From an uncultured Clostridia bacterium (GTDB taxonomy: Bacteria > Bacillota > Clostridia > Christensenellales > Borkfalkiaceae): DNA of 64,000 nt. How positions within the stretch are numbered: the stretch's first letter is position 1; each line of letters begins with the position of its first letter. Under the pieces are notes generated by a model. The model worked only from the letters and a program-made list of their open reading frames with translations. It searched no databases and was not told the DNA's origin. Positions 42,614 to 52,535 of the stretch are shown here, piece after piece. The translations under genes and the position numbers were made by a program. The DNA is taken from contig CALVXG010000001.1 of assembly GCA_944368925.1 (NCBI GenBank), positions 62,001-126,000 on the forward strand. Direction: 5' to 3'.

Positions 42614-43783
42614 TTATCCCTGATTTTGCAGGTACAACACCGAATCTTCCGCCTTCCTGCGCTCGATCGCCCGAATGTATACCTCCTCGATCCGCCGCGC
42701 AAACGTCTCCCGCGAATATTCCTCCGCCGCCGCACGGCACGCCGCCTGCATCTTTTCGCCCGCGTGCGCCGCGATCTCTTTCAGCCCCGTACAAAAACTT
42801 TCAAAGTCCGTGAACCGATACCCGTTCTCGCCGTTCCGCACGATGGAATGTATGCACGGGTCTTCCCTGCAAAGCACGGGCGTGCCGCTCGCCAACGCCT
42901 CAAAATACGTCAGGCCCTGCGTCTCGCTCGTCGACGCGCTTACAAATACGTCCGCCGCCGCATAACATTGCGGCACGTCGCTTGGCTGCACCGTCCCCAA
43001 AAAGACTACCCTGCCTTCCAGATCGGCCGCCTGCTCCTCCAATGCCTTGCTCTCCGGCCCGTATCCGCCGATCAAAAGCACCGTCCCCGCATCGTCCAGC
43101 CTGCGGAAATACTCGATCAGTTCCCCGATGTTCTTCTCTTTCGCCAGCCGCCCGATAAACAACAGGCACCGCCGCCCCGCCGCAATCTCTTTTACCTTGC
43201 GGTACATTTCGCCCTGCGCAGGCACCCGGAATGCCCGAAGGTCCAATCCCGACGGCACGACATAAATATCCGTCTCCACGCCGTATCCCTGCAAAAGCTC
43301 CCGCGTCTTTACCGTCGGCGCCACAACCGCGTCCACCAGGCGCAGGCGCTCTTTCGTAAACTTCTTCGCCGCATACCTGCCGAAACGGTCGCTGAAACGG
43401 AACAAATACCGCGCATAATCTTCATACACCGTATGATATGTATTCACCAGCGGCACTTCCAGCTTGTTCGCTATCTTCTTCGCCGGCCCGAAAGTGCAAA
43501 ATTCACATTGCGAATGCACAATGTCCGGCTTCCAGCCCAGAATGTCCGCATATATGCTCGGAGGAAATCCCATGCGGAACCGCACCGTCGGCGCCACAAA
43601 TGCGTCCAGCCCCACCGAGGGAAGATACCACACGTCCTCTTCCTTCCGATTCTCTTTTTGTCTGAGGGTCAAGACGCACACTTCGTGGCCACGCTCTTTC
43701 AACCCCTCGCTCAGATTCACAGTAGAAGTCACCACACCGTTGATCGTCGGCCTGTAAAAATCTGTCGTCAATAATACTTTCAT
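42614..43783 (-). CDS. GT4-family glycosyltransferase
   Basis: A 389-residue GT-B-fold retaining glycosyltransferase. The N-terminal domain opens [17 protein letters not shown]. The C-terminal domain has [19 protein letters not shown] and the E-x7-E motif in [19 protein letters not shown]. This opening is shared with enzymes that glucosylate diacylglycerol, so membrane glycolipid synthesis is a reasonable guess. Sugar donor and acceptor cannot be decided. It has its own promoter and stands alone between leuA and nrdR. No second transferase is adjacent. Confidence 0.9.
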   Translation of the reverse strand: MKVLLTTDFYRPTINGVVTSTVNLSEGLKERGHEVCVLTLRQKENRKEEDVWYLPSVGLDAFVAPTVRFRMGFPPSIYADILGWKPDIVHSQCEFCTFGPAKKIANKLEVPLVNTYHTVYEDYARYLFRFSDRFGRYAAKKFTKERLRLVDAVVAPTVKTRELLQGYGVETDIYVVPSGLDLRAFRVPAQGEMYRKVKEIAAGRRCLLFIGRLAKEKNIGELIEYFRRLDDAGTVLLIGGYGPESKALEEQAADLEGRVVFLGTVQPSDVPQCYAAADVFVSASTSETQGLTYFEALASGTPVLCREDPCIHSIVRNGENGYRFTDFESFCTGLKEIAAHAGEKMQAACRAAAEEYSRETFARRIEEVYIRAIERRKAEDSVLYLQNQG

Positions 43784-43864
43784 ACCTTGCCTTTCAAATC
43801 TCTTTTTTCTTCCCGTACCCGAGAAATACGTACACCCCTCTTCCCTTTTTCACCCGTTTTTTGT

Positions 43865-43893
43865 ATTATAACAGATTTCTGTCCGTTTTTCAA
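43865..43893 (-). promoter_or_regulatory. Sigma-A promoter of the GT4 gene
   Basis: Minus strand: -35 TTGAAA (43893-43888), 17-bp spacer, -10 TATAAT (43870-43865) with an extended TGT. Confidence 0.85.
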
Positions 43894-43954
43894 CAGATTT
43901 CCGCAAAGTCGCACAAAAACAAAAATTGTCAGGCCGCACCTTTGTTTTCACAAA

Positions 43955-43984
43955 AGAAAAAAGATCCCCGTTTTTGCGGGGAGC
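43955..43984 (-). terminator. Terminator after leuA
   Basis: CCCCG/CGGGG stem with a CAAAAA loop, followed on the minus strand by ATCTTTTTTC. It begins about 8 bp after the leuA stop codon. Confidence 0.82.
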
Positions 43985-43991
43985 TTTTCCT

Positions 43992-45653
43992 TTATTTCGT
44001 AAAATAATTGTTCAGCGCGGAAACCAGCGCGTTGATCGACGACTGTATGATATCCTCGTCCACGCCTGCGCCCCAGTAAGACTTGCCGTCCTTCTCCAAA
44101 CCTACAAACGACAGCGCCTTGGAATCAGATTTTTCGCTCATGGCATGCTGTTCGTACGTCGTGAGCGTAAAGTCCACACCGAAATGCTTCTTCAATGCGT
44201 TCGTCACCGCGTCCAGACGCCCGTTTCCGTCCGCTACAACGACGCTGTCCGCCCCGTTGCCGCGCACCGTAACGGTCGCCGTGATCCCCTCCGGAATCTG
44301 CTTGAAATGACATTCGGGTATGTCGAACGCCGCACGGTTTTCGATAAACTTTTCCTCGAATATCCTGTACACCTGCGCGGGCTTCAATTCCTTGTGCGTC
44401 CTGTCCGAAACGCCCTTCGCCGCATATCCCATCGCTTCCTTGAACTTGCCAGGCAGATTCAGGCCGTAATTTTCCTGCAAAATGTACCCAACGCCGCCTT
44501 TTCCAGACTGCGAATTGATACGGATAACGTCCGTCTGGTACTCGCGGCCCACGTCCTGCGGGTCGATCGGAAGATACGGCACGTTCCAGTAAGGCAGCTT
44601 GTGCTCCTTCCGCCATTGCATGCCCTTGGCGATCGCGTCCTGATGCGAACCCGAAAACGCCGCAAACACCAGCGCTCCGCCGTACGGCTGTCGCGGCGAT
44701 ACCTCCATCTGCGTGTATTCCGTATACTTCGCGCAGATCTCGGGCATGAACGAAAAATCCAGCTGCGGGTCTACACCCTGCGAATACATGTTCATCGCGA
44801 TCGTCACAATGTCCGCGTTCCCCGTGCGCTCGCCGTTGCCGAACAGCGTTCCTTCCACCCTGTCCGCCCCCGCAAGCAATCCCGCTTCCGACGCCGCCAC
44901 CGCGCAGCCGCGGTCGTTGTGCGGATGCAGGCTCAGCACCACGTTCTCCCTGTGACGCAGATTCTTCGACATGTATTCCACCTGCTGCGCGAAGACGTGC
45001 GGCATCGCGTTTTCCACCGTCGCGGGGATGTTGATCACCGCCTTGCGATCCTTCGTCGGCTGCCATACGTCCAGCACCGCGTTGCATACCTCCAACGCGT
45101 ACTCCGGCTCCGTTCCCGTAAACGACTCGGGACTGTATTCAAAACGATAGTCCGCACCCGCTTCTTCCGTCAGCTGTTTAAGAAGTTTCGCCCCATCTAC
45201 CGCAATCTTCAGAATCTGCGCTTTGTCCTTCTTGAAAACCTGCTCCCGCTGCGCGACCGACGTCGAATTGTAAACGTGCACGATCACGTTCTTCGCTCCG
45301 CGGATCGCATCGAACGTCTTGCGGATTATGTGCTCGCGCGCCTGCGTCAGCACCTGGATCGTCACGTCGTCCGGGATAAGCCCGTTATCGATCAGCGTCC
45401 GCAAAAACGTGTACTCCGTTTCGCTCGCCGCAGGAAACCCTACTTCGATCTCCTTGAACCCGATCTTCAAAAGCAGCTTGAAAAATTCTACCTTCTGCTC
45501 CAGCGTCATCGGCTCGATCAGCGCCTGGTTCCCGTCCCGAAGATCGACGCTGCACCACACCGGCGCCTTTTCCACCGCATCCTTCTGCGCCCAATCCATA
45601 CAGCGCACGGGAGGAAGAAAATATTGCTTTGTGTACTTTTCAAAATTTTTCAT
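43992..45653 (-). CDS. leuA: 2-isopropylmalate synthase, long (type 2) form
   Basis: Condenses acetyl-CoA with 2-oxoisovalerate, the first leucine-specific step. The 553-residue length and the start PPVRCMDWAQKD match the LeuA type 2 family. The catalytic TIM barrel has SVDLRDGNQAL and SLHPHNDRGCA. The C-terminal LeuA dimer domain should bind leucine for feedback inhibition. GAGGGGC lies about 8 nt before the ATG. It appears monocistronic, under a T-box leader (45771-46047). leuBCD are not in the window. Confidence 0.97.
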   Translation of the reverse strand: MKNFEKYTKQYFLPPVRCMDWAQKDAVEKAPVWCSVDLRDGNQALIEPMTLEQKVEFFKLLLKIGFKEIEVGFPAASETEYTFLRTLIDNGLIPDDVTIQVLTQAREHIIRKTFDAIRGAKNVIVHVYNSTSVAQREQVFKKDKAQILKIAVDGAKLLKQLTEEAGADYRFEYSPESFTGTEPEYALEVCNAVLDVWQPTKDRKAVINIPATVENAMPHVFAQQVEYMSKNLRHRENVVLSLHPHNDRGCAVAASEAGLLAGADRVEGTLFGNGERTGNADIVTIAMNMYSQGVDPQLDFSFMPEICAKYTEYTQMEVSPRQPYGGALVFAAFSGSHQDAIAKGMQWRKEHKLPYWNVPYLPIDPQDVGREYQTDVIRINSQSGKGGVGYILQENYGLNLPGKFKEAMGYAAKGVSDRTHKELKPAQVYRIFEEKFIENRAAFDIPECHFKQIPEGITATVTVRGNGADSVVVADGNGRLDAVTNALKKHFGVDFTLTTYEQHAMSEKSDSKALSFVGLEKDGKSYWGAGVDEDIIQSSINALVSALNNYFTK

Positions 45654-45770
45654 GGCTTTGCCCCTCTCTTTTTTCTGTTTGCTTACGGAATCCGCCCCCG
45701 ATTTTCCCGCCCCGCATTTCGGCGGAACAATCGGTACGGAAAGACCGTATTTCCGTCCGAAAAATAAATA

Positions 45771-46047
45771 AACCCGATTTCGCCTTTTTCTGAAAAGACG
45801 AAATCGGGTTCCGCGGTACCACTTTTCTTCGTACGCAAAAACGTACGCTCTCTAAAATACTTGCCTTTCGGCGCATATTCCGCTCTTTTAACGGCAAGCT
45901 CCCCGTCCTGCTCCTACTCGGTTCCCTTTCGGTCGGGCCGCTCTGCGGCGAGTTCGTCCGCACACTTCGATCGGCTCACACCTGCCGCCGATTCTCTGCT
46001 CCCCGTGTACAAATTACTGTTCCGCTTCTTCGCGTTTCTATATGATT
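45771..46047 (-). promoter_or_regulatory. T-box leader of leuA (probably leucine-specific)
   Basis: The minus-strand leader holds the T-box core GTGGTACCGCGG (within 45826-45811). A terminator follows: CGAAATCGGGTT pairs with AACCCGATTTCG (45810-45771) and a U-rich tract comes next. Upstream is a long stem I region with a GAACTC sequence (45955-45950), where CTC would be a leucine specifier codon. This agrees with the leuA gene 117 nt downstream. Uncharged tRNA-Leu should stabilise the antiterminator. The rest of the 461-bp gap is promoter and a leader with no other feature I can assign. Confidence 0.9.
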
Positions 46048-46053
46048 TTATTC

Positions 46054-46082
46054 AGTATACCATATCTTTATGCGTTTGTAAA
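46054..46082 (-). promoter_or_regulatory. Sigma-A promoter of the leuA T-box transcript
   Basis: Minus strand: -35 TTTACA (46082-46077), 17-bp spacer, -10 TATACT (46059-46054) with an extended TGG. Confidence 0.82.
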
Positions 46083-46114
46083 GTGTTTCCGTCAAATTTT
46101 TGCCGCCTTTTCTA

Positions 46115-49100
46115 TCAGGCCGCAAATTCCATGTACCCTTGCGCGCTCACCGCTTCGCGCAGCTGCGCCGCATCGGAATAACCGAATACCGCGCATATGG
46201 CCTTTACCTTTTCCGCAACAAGGTCTCTCGCCGCACTGTGCGGCACCCTCTCCCCGCTTTCAACCTGCTTCGCAAATTCGATCGGGGACAAGTCGCCGTA
46301 TTCGGCACGAAAATCTTCACCCGTCGCGTTCGTGATCTGAAAATCAAGCGATACGACCTTTCCGAGAATATCCGCTTCCACAAGAACCATCGACCCGCTT
46401 AACTCTTTCAAATCATAATAGCCGTCCGCCCTGCGCTCTCTTGCGATCTGCAGGTTCAGCGTACCCAACGTGTCGTTCTTCGCGATCGCTCCGATATCCA
46501 GACCGATCGTGTACCCGTCCGCATCCGCCGAATAGGCGGTCAGCATATTCCCGACGTCCGAAGAAACCCCTCCTTCCGTCGGATCGGTTTCCGATATTTT
46601 ATCCTTGATATAGCCCGACATTCCGTCACTCATGTTCACGGCAAAAAACAACTGATCCATCAGTACGTCGCTCTGCATAAAATGCGCGAGCGTCATCGCC
46701 CTGTACTTGTACTCCGGTGCGCTCAACGGCTTGAAACTTCCGGAAATCCAACCTTTCGCATAATACGTCTTCTGCTCCCTGCTCATGTACAGGTTTCCGT
46801 CGCAGATCGTAAGATCCGTGACCGTATCGCCGTTGATGATCACCCGCGTACCGACGAGAAACAATGCCGCAATATTTTCATAACCGTTCACCGTGATCTG
46901 CACGTTCAGACTGACCTCTCCGTTTTCATCGACACCGATGGAAACGTCCAGCAAGATCGTAAGATCCAATTCTATGTTCAGCACATTCAGTTTGGCGCTT
47001 CCCGTAAGATGATACCCGAAATCTTTATAACTGTATGCGTGCAGGACATCCTGTAACAGCTGCGCAAGCGAGGACATATCCAGATAACTGTCCGCATCCG
47101 CCGGCACCGAAATCGCTTCCGCATCCTTCAAAGGCTGAAGCAATACCGTAAGCCCGTCCGATACCACCGTAACGCTCCCGCCGCTCAGACCGACCGAGAT
47201 ATTCGCCCCTTCCGATACGCTTTGCGCGCTTTCTTTGCCCGCATACTCTTCGACGATCCCCAAAATCAGATCGCACCACTCCTGCGTATTCATGACGCCG
47301 AAAATCGAACTGTTGATCGTTTCGTAATATCCGCCCAGAATTTCGTTCACAAACGCGTAATAATACGTGTCGCTGCCGATCCCCAAAAGCGGCGCCAGAA
47401 GCGGCAATACCGTTTCGCCCGCCGCAAACAGCGACGATACCGGCAACCTGACTTTCAGCGGCGTTCCGCCTTCGGCTCCCACCGTCGAATACCCTGCGTA
47501 TACCATGTCTTCCACGATCGCCAGATCAAAATAATGATTGCCCGACGCCGTCAGTATCTGCCCGTCAAACTGCAAATTCAGCACAACCTGCGACGACCCT
47601 TCATCCTTCGCAAAAAAGATTCTGCCGCCGACCTGCACCGTCATCTCCGCCGTCTCATAGCGAACTTCCAACGACAAATCGTCCGTCTGCGTCAGACCGC
47701 TGTATGCATTCAGCAAAAATTCAAATACGTTCGAACACTCTGCCGCGCTCTGCAACCGCTCGCTTGCGGCCCATTCTCCGCTGCCTGCCTGCATCGATAC
47801 GCCGAGATCTTTAAGCTCCAGTCCGAAAGCCGCCAATTCTTCCGCCAAAACGCCCAAAACGCCGTCCTGCACCGAAATCTGCAACCCTTTCAGGCTCGCG
47901 CCTTCCAAAAGTTTGGAAAGATCCATCGCAATCTGCAAAGCGCCGTCCTGCGATACCGTGGGTTTCAGCGTCTGAATAAATGCATAGAGATCCAGTCCGT
48001 CCGCCCCGAACAAGAGCATCGGCTCTGCCATCGTTTCCGTCCCCGCTTTGCCCGAGGCAAACAGCGACGAGATCAGATCTTTGACCTCGTTCCATTCGTT
48101 TTCCGCAACGGTCATCTTGTAGCCGTTGTATCCGAACTGCAATGTGCCGTCACCATAATAAATATCGACGGTATGGCTGTCGTTGATCCGCACGGTCAGC
48201 AACAGGCGCAGGCCGTCCGCAAACGAGATCCTGCCTTCCGCTTCTATGTTCATCGAAACTTCCTGCACGCTCGTCTTGCCCTGCAGCGTAAACGCTATAT
48301 CCTTCGCCTGCACGATGCCCGCCGCCGCTTTGACGATTTCCGTAAATTTCGCCAAAGGTACGTACGCCGCCGCATCTTCGGGCGCGGAAATTACTGCGTC
48401 GCTTCCCGCAAGCAGCAGCGAAACACCCATGGCGTTCACGCGGAACGCGTTCTCCGCCGCCGAATATTCCGCTTCCACAATTCCCGGACGGATCTGCGTC
48501 TCTCCGATGAGCGCTTGCAGTCCGCTCAGCAATTCGTCCGCATCCAATGCGAGAACCAGACCGCTCTCCGTAAGTTTCAGTTCTTTGAATATCTTGTCAA
48601 AATCCAGCGACAAAATCGCTCCGACCGCTTCCGCGGCGTTCACGTCCGCCGACGGCAGCGCCAGCCCGGGCAACGTCCCTTCCGGCAATAGCGCGCTAAG
48701 CTCCTGCGCGTACCCCTTCAACTCCTCCAGGGTCGTGCAGATTTTTATGTCATATACGCGCAGCCACACGTTCCCGTTTTCCAGCGTGAACCGCACGGGG
48801 ATCCTGTCCTTGCCGTACACGATTTCCAACGCCCCGTCCGCACGAATGCTTCCCGATGCGTCGACGTTTACCGTCCCGCTTACGGAAAGTTCGTCCGACT
48901 GATAAGAGATGCCGAGCGTAAATTTCTTCCCTTCCGCCAGCGCGAAAATATTCTCAACGAAAGGATACAGATCCGTCGCCTCCTGCGCATCGAGCACGGG
49001 GAAGGAATCCGCTCCCTCCGAAGGCGTCACGTTCAGCTGCGCTTCGATCCCCATGATGTTCAGCGACGTCGCTATGTTCGTCCAGCGGATCTCGTCTCCC

Positions 49101-50476
49101 TCTTTCGCAAATTCAAACGTAAGAGGGATCTCAAAGCCGCCCAACGCAAGGCGGAACGAAAGCGTGGCGCCCTCTTCCGTCTTTTCAAACGTGCCGGACG
49201 ATACCGCCTGCTCCAGCGCCGCCATGTCCAGTCCCAATTCCGTCGTGCCTTCGGGCAGCAGCGCCGTCAAGTCGGATAACGAAATTTTCCCGAAAAAGTC
49301 TTTGTACCGCAGACAGATCTGCCCGTTTTCATAGAGAACGTCCAGTCCGCCCAGCCGTATCTGAACGCCAAGAAGTTCGGTACCGTTCATGCGCACCAGC
49401 GCTTCGCCCGCTACCGCTCTGCCGCCGAGCGTCCCCGCCACGGCAAACGCCGTCTTTTCCTGCGTCAACACCGATGCAAACCCGTTCGTCAGATAATCAA
49501 ACGCCGAAAGCTCCGTCTCCTCAGGCCCCGTCGTCGCCGCGTCCGCATATTTGCTGAAATACGTATCGTACGCCGAAACGTCCACCGCACTCTCTTCGTA
49601 CGAGAACGTCACCGTGTTCTTCCCTTCCACATTCGCCGTAATCAGCTTCTTCGACGAGTACACTTCACTCGTTTCCAGCTTAAGAAGCGTCCAGTCTTCC
49701 GTAAAACGGAAGGTCATCTCCACGGAGGAAAACGAAGGATAATCGTCCAGATCCCCCATCGTCAACATCTGGCGCTTATAATATTCCGTCGCATCTTTCA
49801 TGCCCGTCGCCGCGTCCGCCCGCACCGAAAGGCTCACGGTCAGGACATACTCGTCCCCTTCCCGCACCGCCTGCGCGTCCGCCGACAAAAGCGTCTTTTC
49901 CGTGACCACGTAATCGGAAAATTCCGTCGCCCAAAGCCCGTATTTGCTCGTGTGCTCGTTCTTTCCGAGTATCTCGGCGGGCGCCGCCGTGGACCACTTC
50001 GTATTCAGACCGTCCCAATCGTCTTTGTCCCCGCTTGCCGCCGTACGGATCACGACTTTATCTTCCCCGTAAAAACGCTGCAACGCTTTCGACGGAGCAA
50101 ACGAACTGTTGCTCGTGCTCACCGTCGAGACGATCAAAATCCCGTCTTTATAATCTTTGCTCCCCACGACACTCTGCGTCACTCCCATGATCGACGCTTT
50201 TGCCGTAGATTCGCTCTCCGTATGATAATATTCCCGCGCCGACAGCCTGCCTACCATGTACCCGATATTTTCCAATGCCGTATGACTCTCCGGCGTGCTG
50301 CCGTCCTGCGGCGGCGTCAGACTGATGCTGTACCCCTGCGGAAGCGGCGCTCCCGTTCCTTTCACCCCTCCGCCGAATAAATGAAAGAACGCGAAAACAG
50401 CGGAAATCAGCAGCAAAACCGCTACCGCTATGATCAGTATCCTCTTTTTCGTAATTTTATGTACCTTGCTTTTCAT
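46115..50476 (-). CDS. Very large membrane-anchored exported protein of unknown function
   Basis: I do not recognise this 1453-residue protein. A basic start is followed by one hydrophobic segment (about 10-32) and a Gly/Pro-rich spacer, so almost all of it should lie outside the membrane. No lipobox cysteine or LPxTG motif is visible. The rest is beta-rich and acidic. It contains about four related units of 150-250 residues, each with a helix-rich part, strands of the form DIxxTLxGK...VxMNIEAEGRI, and segments like ALLPEGT. The fold may resemble LolA/LppX-type lipid-binding barrels, which is a guess. The ATG at 50476 has GAGAG upstream. A TTG two codons earlier is less likely. It has its own consensus promoter. 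Confidence 0.85.
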   Translation of the reverse strand: MKSKVHKITKKRILIIAVAVLLLISAVFAFFHLFGGGVKGTGAPLPQGYSISLTPPQDGSTPESHTALENIGYMVGRLSAREYYHTESESTAKASIMGVTQSVVGSKDYKDGILIVSTVSTSNSSFAPSKALQRFYGEDKVVIRTAASGDKDDWDGLNTKWSTAAPAEILGKNEHTSKYGLWATEFSDYVVTEKTLLSADAQAVREGDEYVLTVSLSVRADAATGMKDATEYYKRQMLTMGDLDDYPSFSSVEMTFRFTEDWTLLKLETSEVYSSKKLITANVEGKNTVTFSYEESAVDVSAYDTYFSKYADAATTGPEETELSAFDYLTNGFASVLTQEKTAFAVAGTLGGRAVAGEALVRMNGTELLGVQIRLGGLDVLYENGQICLRYKDFFGKISLSDLTALLPEGTTELGLDMAALEQAVSSGTFEKTEEGATLSFRLALGGFEIPLTFEFAKEGDEIRWTNIATSLNIMGIEAQLNVTPSEGADSFPVLDAQEATDLYPFVENIFALAEGKKFTLGISYQSDELSVSGTVNVDASGSIRADGALEIVYGKDRIPVRFTLENGNVWLRVYDIKICTTLEELKGYAQELSALLPEGTLPGLALPSADVNAAEAVGAILSLDFDKIFKELKLTESGLVLALDADELLSGLQALIGETQIRPGIVEAEYSAAENAFRVNAMGVSLLLAGSDAVISAPEDAAAYVPLAKFTEIVKAAAGIVQAKDIAFTLQGKTSVQEVSMNIEAEGRISFADGLRLLLTVRINDSHTVDIYYGDGTLQFGYNGYKMTVAENEWNEVKDLISSLFASGKAGTETMAEPMLLFGADGLDLYAFIQTLKPTVSQDGALQIAMDLSKLLEGASLKGLQISVQDGVLGVLAEELAAFGLELKDLGVSMQAGSGEWAASERLQSAAECSNVFEFLLNAYSGLTQTDDLSLEVRYETAEMTVQVGGRIFFAKDEGSSQVVLNLQFDGQILTASGNHYFDLAIVEDMVYAGYSTVGAEGGTPLKVRLPVSSLFAAGETVLPLLAPLLGIGSDTYYYAFVNEILGGYYETINSSIFGVMNTQEWCDLILGIVEEYAGKESAQSVSEGANISVGLSGGSVTVVSDGLTVLLQPLKDAEAISVPADADSYLDMSSLAQLLQDVLHAYSYKDFGYHLTGSAKLNVLNIELDLTILLDVSIGVDENGEVSLNVQITVNGYENIAALFLVGTRVIINGDTVTDLTICDGNLYMSREQKTYYAKGWISGSFKPLSAPEYKYRAMTLAHFMQSDVLMDQLFFAVNMSDGMSGYIKDKISETDPTEGGVSSDVGNMLTAYSADADGYTIGLDIGAIAKNDTLGTLNLQIARERRADGYYDLKELSGSMVLVEADILGKVVSLDFQITNATGEDFRAEYGDLSPIEFAKQVESGERVPHSAARDLVAEKVKAICAVFGYSDAAQLREAVSAQGYMEFAA

Positions 50477-50492
50477 GTTCAACTCTCTTAAC

Positions 50493-50569
50493 TGTCATAT
50501 TTTTTTGTGACATCTGTATTATACTCATTTTGTCACACATTGTCAAGAAAATCATAAAATTTTATGACA
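50493..50569. promoter_or_regulatory. Array of TGTCA/TGACA elements and a 16-bp palindrome around the promoter of the large exported protein
   Basis: TGTCA occurs at 50493, 50531 and 50541, and TGACA at 50508 and 50565. The pair at 50493/50508 forms TGTCA-N10-TGACA downstream of the -10. TCATAAAATTTTATGA (50552-50567) is a perfect palindrome upstream of the -35. These look like operators for one regulator, but the family cannot be named. Confidence 0.5.
50518..50546 (-). promoter_or_regulatory. Consensus sigma-A promoter of the large exported protein
   Basis: Minus strand: exact TTGACA (50546-50541), 17-bp spacer, exact TATAAT (50523-50518), about 40 bp before the ATG. Confidence 0.92.
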
Positions 50570-50638
50570 TTCCCGAAAAGACAGTATTTGTCAGCAAGAA
50601 TTTTTTTTCGTCGAGAGGCAGAACAGGGTCTGTTTGTC

Positions 50639-50692
50639 AAAAAGCCGCGGGAGGGGCGCCGAATTTTCGGCGCCCCTCCCGCGGCTTTTTTT
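50639..50692 (-). terminator. Terminator after the symporter gene, 25-bp perfect stem
   Basis: Twenty-five perfectly paired bases (50639-50663 with 50666-50690) and a 2-nt loop, ending in a T run on both strands. It starts about 9 bp after the symporter stop codon and is unusually long for an intrinsic terminator. Confidence 0.9.
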
Positions 50693-50700
50693 CCTTATGA

Positions 50701-52332
50701 TTATTCTTCCGTTTCGTCTTCGCTCTCCGACGGGCGCTGTGCCGTCGAAACATGCGGCTTTGTGAGATATCCTTCCACCGCCGTCTCCACGGCGTCCGTC
50801 ATCTGCGTGAACGGCCGGAAAATTTTATCCAGATGTTCCGTCTCCGGTTTTTTCGTGAATAAAGACACGAGCGGCACGATCAAAAATCCGATCAGCATCG
50901 TCCACGCCCCCACATAGATCGAAGACCCGAATACATATTTATACAGGAAAGATTCCGTAAACGAAGCGGGCAAAGACGCCGACGAAAGCGAGATCACCAG
51001 CGCCGCGATGCTCGTAAGCACGCCGAACGCAAAACACACCCAGCAACTGACTTTCGTCGTCTTTTTCCAATACAGGCTGTACAGATACGGCGCCAGGAAC
51101 GCGCCCGCCAGCGCGCCCCAGCTAACCCCCATCATCTGCGCGATAAAGGAGAGTTTGAACGCATCGTACACGATGGCGATCACCGCGCTCACCGCGATAA
51201 ACACCGCAACGAAAACGCGTATCAACACCATCTGCGTTGTGTGGCTCAACTCCTTTTTCCTTGCCCCCTTGATCAGATCCAACGTAATCGTCGAACTCGA
51301 ACTCATCACCAGCGAGGAAAGCGTGCTCATCGACGCCGAAACCACCAAAATCAGCACCAACGCGATCAGAACCGCGGGAAGACTCTCCCGCAGCATCGTC
51401 GGAACGATCGTATCAAACCCAGCCGACGCGTCTTCCGCAAACAGCCTTCCGAAGCCGCCCAGAAAATAGCATCCGCCCGCAACCACCAGCGCAAATACCG
51501 TGCTCACGACCATGCCCGTGCGAATGGAACTCTCGCTCTTGATCGAATAAAACTTCTGCACCATCTGCGGAAGCCCCCACGTCCCCAGGCTGGTCAGAAT
51601 CACCACCATCACCAACCCGTAAAGATCGGGGCCGAAAAATGACGTATACGCGCCCTGCATCCCGTTTTCCGAAATCTGCGAAAGCTCCGTGATCGCCTGC
51701 GTGAACCCGCCTTTGCTCGCCAGCACCGCCGCAACGATCACCACGATCCCGAACAGCATGATGATCCCCTGAATAAAATCATTCCACACCGTCGCCATGT
51801 ACCCGCCGATCAGCACGTAAACCGCCGTCACCGCCGCCATGATCAGTATGCACACCCAATACGGTATCGCAAACGCCATCGCAAACAAACTCCCCAACCC
51901 CTTATACAGCGACGCCGTATACGGGATCAGAAATATGAATATGATCACGGACGCCGCCGTCTTTAAACGCTTGTCCGAAAACCGCTTCCCGAAATAATCC
52001 GGCATCGTCGCCGAATCCAGCTGCTGCGTCATCACGCGCGTGCGCCTGCCGAGCACCGCCCACGCAAGCAATGAGCCCAAAATCGCATTCCCGATGCCGA
52101 TCCACGTCGCCGCTACTCCGAAATTCCAGCCGAACTGCCCCGCATACCCGATAAAGATAACCGCCGAAAAATAACTCGTCCCGTATGCAAACGCCGTCAG
52201 CCACGGCCCTACCGACCTGCCCCCCAATACAAATCCCTGCACAGACTTCGAACTGCGGCTGTTCCGTATCCCGATCATTATCATCACCGCAAAATAAGCC
52301 AGCAATACCCCTATGTATAATATTACTTCCAT
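50701..52332 (-). CDS. Sodium:solute symporter (SSS family, PutP-like)
   Basis: A 543-residue membrane transporter with about 13 predicted transmembrane segments and the SSS signature regions GFVLGGRSVGPWLTAFAYGTSYFSAV near the N-terminus and ASMSTLSSLVMSSSSTITLD in the middle. PutP-type relatives take up proline or pantothenate with sodium. The substrate here is not decidable. A charged cytosolic C-terminus of about 60 residues follows the last helix. It is monocistronic, with its own promoter and terminator. AGGGAG lies just before the ATG. Confidence 0.92.
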   Translation of the reverse strand: MEVILYIGVLLAYFAVMIMIGIRNSRSSKSVQGFVLGGRSVGPWLTAFAYGTSYFSAVIFIGYAGQFGWNFGVAATWIGIGNAILGSLLAWAVLGRRTRVMTQQLDSATMPDYFGKRFSDKRLKTAASVIIFIFLIPYTASLYKGLGSLFAMAFAIPYWVCILIMAAVTAVYVLIGGYMATVWNDFIQGIIMLFGIVVIVAAVLASKGGFTQAITELSQISENGMQGAYTSFFGPDLYGLVMVVILTSLGTWGLPQMVQKFYSIKSESSIRTGMVVSTVFALVVAGGCYFLGGFGRLFAEDASAGFDTIVPTMLRESLPAVLIALVLILVVSASMSTLSSLVMSSSSTITLDLIKGARKKELSHTTQMVLIRVFVAVFIAVSAVIAIVYDAFKLSFIAQMMGVSWGALAGAFLAPYLYSLYWKKTTKVSCWVCFAFGVLTSIAALVISLSSASLPASFTESFLYKYVFGSSIYVGAWTMLIGFLIVPLVSLFTKKPETEHLDKIFRPFTQMTDAVETAVEGYLTKPHVSTAQRPSESEDETEE

Positions 52333-52393
52333 ACTCCCTCCGTCTTCCCTTTTTCATCCGTTTGTTTGGAATATTTATACATTTATGAGAATA

Positions 52394-52422
52394 ATTATAC
52401 ATCACTTTGCAAGAAAAGTCAA
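52394..52422 (-). promoter_or_regulatory. Sigma-A promoter of the symporter gene
   Basis: Minus strand: -35 TTGACT (52422-52417), 17-bp spacer, -10 TATAAT (52399-52394). The leader is about 55 nt. Confidence 0.88.
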
Positions 52423-52535
52423 TATAATTTTCAAAATAATATCGGGAGCCGACGCTTAAATTTCCGAACAAATATAAACTGCGATCCGTTCCCTCCTCGC
52501 GTAATTCCGTGTTCTTTCGCCCGTCTGAATGATTT

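Noticed and set aside
42502..42735. N-terminal extension of NrdR to 42735
   Set aside because: It would read through the nrdR promoter and the end of the GT4 gene. NrdR proteins begin at the zinc ribbon, which starts at 42501.
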